Source: an uncultured Dyadobacter sp. (GTDB lineage Bacteria; Bacteroidota; Bacteroidia; Cytophagales; Spirosomataceae). From it: 64,000 nt of DNA. The notes under the pieces are model-generated. The model saw only the letters and a list, made by a program, of their open reading frames with translations. It had not been told where the DNA came from and did no database searches. How positions within the stretch are numbered: position 1 is the stretch's first letter; the number at the start of each line of letters is the position of its first letter. Both the position numbers and the translations under genes were made by a program. Shown piece after piece: positions 62,425 to 64,000 of the stretch. The DNA is taken from the NCBI RefSeq assembly GCF_946482605.1, contig NZ_CAMLSE010000001.1:558001-622000 (forward strand). The letters run 5' to 3'.

Positions 62425-63318
62425 ATGCGTGATCAATCAATTTCTTACAAGCTCCCGGGCAATGCGACGGCCGGCTGGATCAACGGGTTCGTCGGCGTGC
62501 TGATTTTCAGCGGTTCGCTACCTGCCACCCGGATGGCCGTGGCCGACCTGTCCCCATTTTTCCTGACCGTAGCACGTGCGACGATCGCGGGTGTGCTGGC
62601 TATGGGCGTGTTACTGATTTTTAGGGAAAAGCGCCCTGCACGTGAGCAGCTTTTACCGTTAGCGATTGTTGCGCTGGGGGTAGTTATCGGTTTTCCGTTG
62701 CTGAGCGCATTGGCATTGCAGTATATTACGTCGGCACATTCGATAGTGTTTACCGGGATGCTGCCATTAGCCACCGCGATCTTCGGAGTGTTTCGCGGGA
62801 ATGAGCGGCCCAAACCGGCTTTTTGGGTGTTTTCGCTGGCCGGGAGCACCCTGGTGGCAGGTTATGCGGCCATGCAGGGTTTTTCGGCATCACCCATCGG
62901 CGATGTCCTGATGCTGCTGGCAATACTGCTATGCGGGCTGGGGTATGCCGAGGGAGCCCGGCTTTCCAAAGTGCTGGGCGGCTGGCAGGTGATCTCCTGG
63001 GCGTTGGTGCTCGCATTACCGGTCATGGCGCCGCTTGCATGGTTTCTTCTTCCTGCCGGTATTTCAAAAGTAAGTACATCGGGCTGGATGGGCCTTGGTT
63101 ATGTATCGCTTTTCAGCATGTTCCTTGGTTTTGTGTTCTGGTACCGCGGGCTCGCCCAGGGAGGTATCGCGGCGGTGGGGCAGCTGCAATTGCTGCAACC
63201 TTTTTTCGGATTTCTTCTGGCTGCTTCGCTGCTGCATGAGCAGGTGAGCGCGGGGATGTGGGGCGTTACGGCGGGTGTGATCGCGTGCGTGGCCGGGTCC
63301 AGGAAATTCTCCCGTTGA
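62425..63318 (+). CDS. EamA/DMT-family transporter (amino-acid or metabolite exporter-like)
   Basis: 297 residues with about ten hydrophobic segments in two EamA halves: WINGFVGVLIFSGSLPATRM, SALALQYITSAHSIVFTGML, and in the second half IGDVLMLLAILLCGLGYAEG and VSLFSMFLGFVFWYRGLAQG. Inner membrane. Its divergence from a MocR regulator is a common pairing, in which the exporter relieves excess of an amino acid or vitamin-like amine (inference). Confidence 0.9.
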   Translation: MRDQSISYKLPGNATAGWINGFVGVLIFSGSLPATRMAVADLSPFFLTVARATIAGVLAMGVLLIFREKRPAREQLLPLAIVALGVVIGFPLLSALALQYITSAHSIVFTGMLPLATAIFGVFRGNERPKPAFWVFSLAGSTLVAGYAAMQGFSASPIGDVLMLLAILLCGLGYAEGARLSKVLGGWQVISWALVLALPVMAPLAWFLLPAGISKVSTSGWMGLGYVSLFSMFLGFVFWYRGLAQGGIAAVGQLQLLQPFFGFLLAASLLHEQVSAGMWGVTAGVIACVAGSRKFSR

Positions 63319-63387
63319 GCACCAGGGTGTTGAAGCGGTTATGAGGGCAAAAATTGGCCGAATCGCGGTTTTGGGCTATTTTTGTAT

Positions 63388-63621
63388 ATGAATGAATCCA
63401 TTATACTCCCCGTTCCATACCTTGGTATTACGCATGAATTTCCGCTCGAACTGGTTACATTGGGCTACACCTACCAGCTTCACATCCAGGTTGAGGGACG
63501 GACGCTTATCTTCGAAAAGGACGAAGACCGTGAATACCGGGTGATTGATGCTTCCGGAGATGCAAGCCATATCGATAAAGGGCTGATCAATGCCATTATT
63601 GCAACCCTGGATTCACTTTGA
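63388..63621 (+). CDS. Small conserved hypothetical protein
   Basis: 77 residues from ATG 63388. Soluble, beta-rich: LPVPYLGITHEFPLELVTLG, VEGRTLIFEKDEDREYRVID, then a C-terminal helix (KGLINAIIATLDSL). No motif with known function. The composition and the A-tract-poor coding sequence look genuine. Confidence 0.6.
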   Translation: MNESIILPVPYLGITHEFPLELVTLGYTYQLHIQVEGRTLIFEKDEDREYRVIDASGDASHIDKGLINAIIATLDSL

Positions 63622-63665
63622 ACAGGCAAACAAGTAACATTGTTTGGCATACTGGATTGCCGCCA

Positions 63666-64000
63666 TCAGGTTGCCAGCGGGATTTTAATGTAAAAAGAGG
63701 TCCCCTCGCCAGCGCGCGTGACGAATGTGAGCTCACCTCCGAAGGCTTCGGTATATTTTTTCGACAACGCCAGTCCCAGGCCGCCGGAGCGTGAGGTATT
63801 CCTGGATGGGTTTTCCCAGCTTTCGATGATTTCCCTCCGGGCGGCTTCCGGAATCCCCGGCCCGCTGTCGGCAATGCAAAAAACATGAAGCCCACCCGGT
63901 TGCAGCTCATAGGACAGACGAATGGCTGCCCCTGCTTTTGAAAACTTGATTGCGTTGTTGATCAGGTTGCGGATAATGATCGTAAACAGGTGAGGGTTGC
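63666..64000 (-). CDS. Sensor histidine kinase, C-terminal ATP-binding domain (5' end outside window)
   Basis: Open on the minus strand from the window edge to the stop at 63666-63668, 110 residues; there is no start because the gene continues past 64000. HATPase_c motifs: N box NLINNAIKFSKAG, G1 IADSGPGIP, G2 GGLGLALSKKYTEAFGGEL, end GTSFYIKIPLAT. The catalytic His and the sensor part lie outside. Convergent with the small gene before it. Confidence 0.88.
   Translation of the reverse strand, partial: NPHLFTIIIRNLINNAIKFSKAGAAIRLSYELQPGGLHVFCIADSGPGIPEAARREIIESWENPSRNTSRSGGLGLALSKKYTEAFGGELTFVTRAGEGTSFYIKIPLAT

Noticed and set aside
1..64000. CRISPR arrays, tRNA and rRNA genes, insertion sequences, phage genes
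   Set aside because: Looked for on both strands by eye; no spaced repeats, cloverleaf genes, transposases or integrases were seen.

Overview
The window comes from the chromosome of a bacterium of the phylum Bacteroidota, most likely the order Cytophagales (Dyadobacter or a related Spirosomataceae genus). This is inferred from gene content, not from a marker gene. The signs are two SusC/SusD pairs, an ECF sigma/FecR/STN-SusC cascade, many lipoproteins with Bacteroidota-style lipoboxes, and promoters that fit the Bacteroidota consensus (-33 TTTG, -7 TAnnTTTG). G+C is about 50 percent or slightly above. I found no rRNA, tRNA, CRISPR array, transposase or phage gene.

Layout. 0-8 kb: a plus-strand run of SusC (cut by the window edge), SusD, a tandem alpha/beta-hydrolase, a blue-copper (azurin-like) protein and a dehydrogenase-type beta-propeller. 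8-10.4 kb: a small [2Fe-2S] protein, a small lipoprotein, a degraded gene remnant and a secreted metallo-beta-lactamase-fold hydrolase resembling AHL lactonases. 10.5-20.6 kb: a signalling block with an OmpR-type regulator, an Hpt protein, a convergent 1868-residue Ser/Thr-kinase/ATPase/TPR/GAF/histidine-kinase/receiver hybrid, a styrene-monooxygenase-like flavoprotein, a PhcB-like methyltransferase and a lipoprotein. 20.6-22.2 kb: an xre/DUF2975 pair, a small Cys-rich lipoprotein and unusual inverted repeats. 22.2-28.8 kb: an RND efflux operon diverging from a Cys-rich winged-helix regulator. 28.8-45.6 kb: mostly single genes, including DoxX, a ZU5-like lipoprotein, a flavin reductase, a short Hsp70, GH28, membrane proteins, AraC plus DUF417, a beta-lactamase-fold hydrolase, GH106, a GT92 glycosyltransferase and a rhodanese.

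45.7-59.1 kb is the most striking region. It is one minus-strand series running sigma factor, FecR, SusC with STN domain, SusD, DUF1080 (3-keto-disaccharide hydrolase), a large propeller/HEAT/cytochrome c protein, a Dabb protein, a Tm-1-like (UPF0261) protein and a PEP-hydrolase-like TIM barrel. It reads as an inducible uptake and periplasmic oxidation/hydrolysis system feeding two cytoplasmic enzymes of unknown reaction. The first locus (0-8 kb) has the same logic with blue copper in place of cytochrome c. 59.2-64 kb holds GH43, a MocR regulator diverging from a DMT exporter, a small conserved protein and the end of a histidine kinase.

GH28, GH106 and GH43 together suggest that the organism uses plant pectin side chains. 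The two SusCD loci suggest that it also oxidises an imported or outer-membrane-bound carbohydrate or glycoside. Substrates are not proven by sequence.
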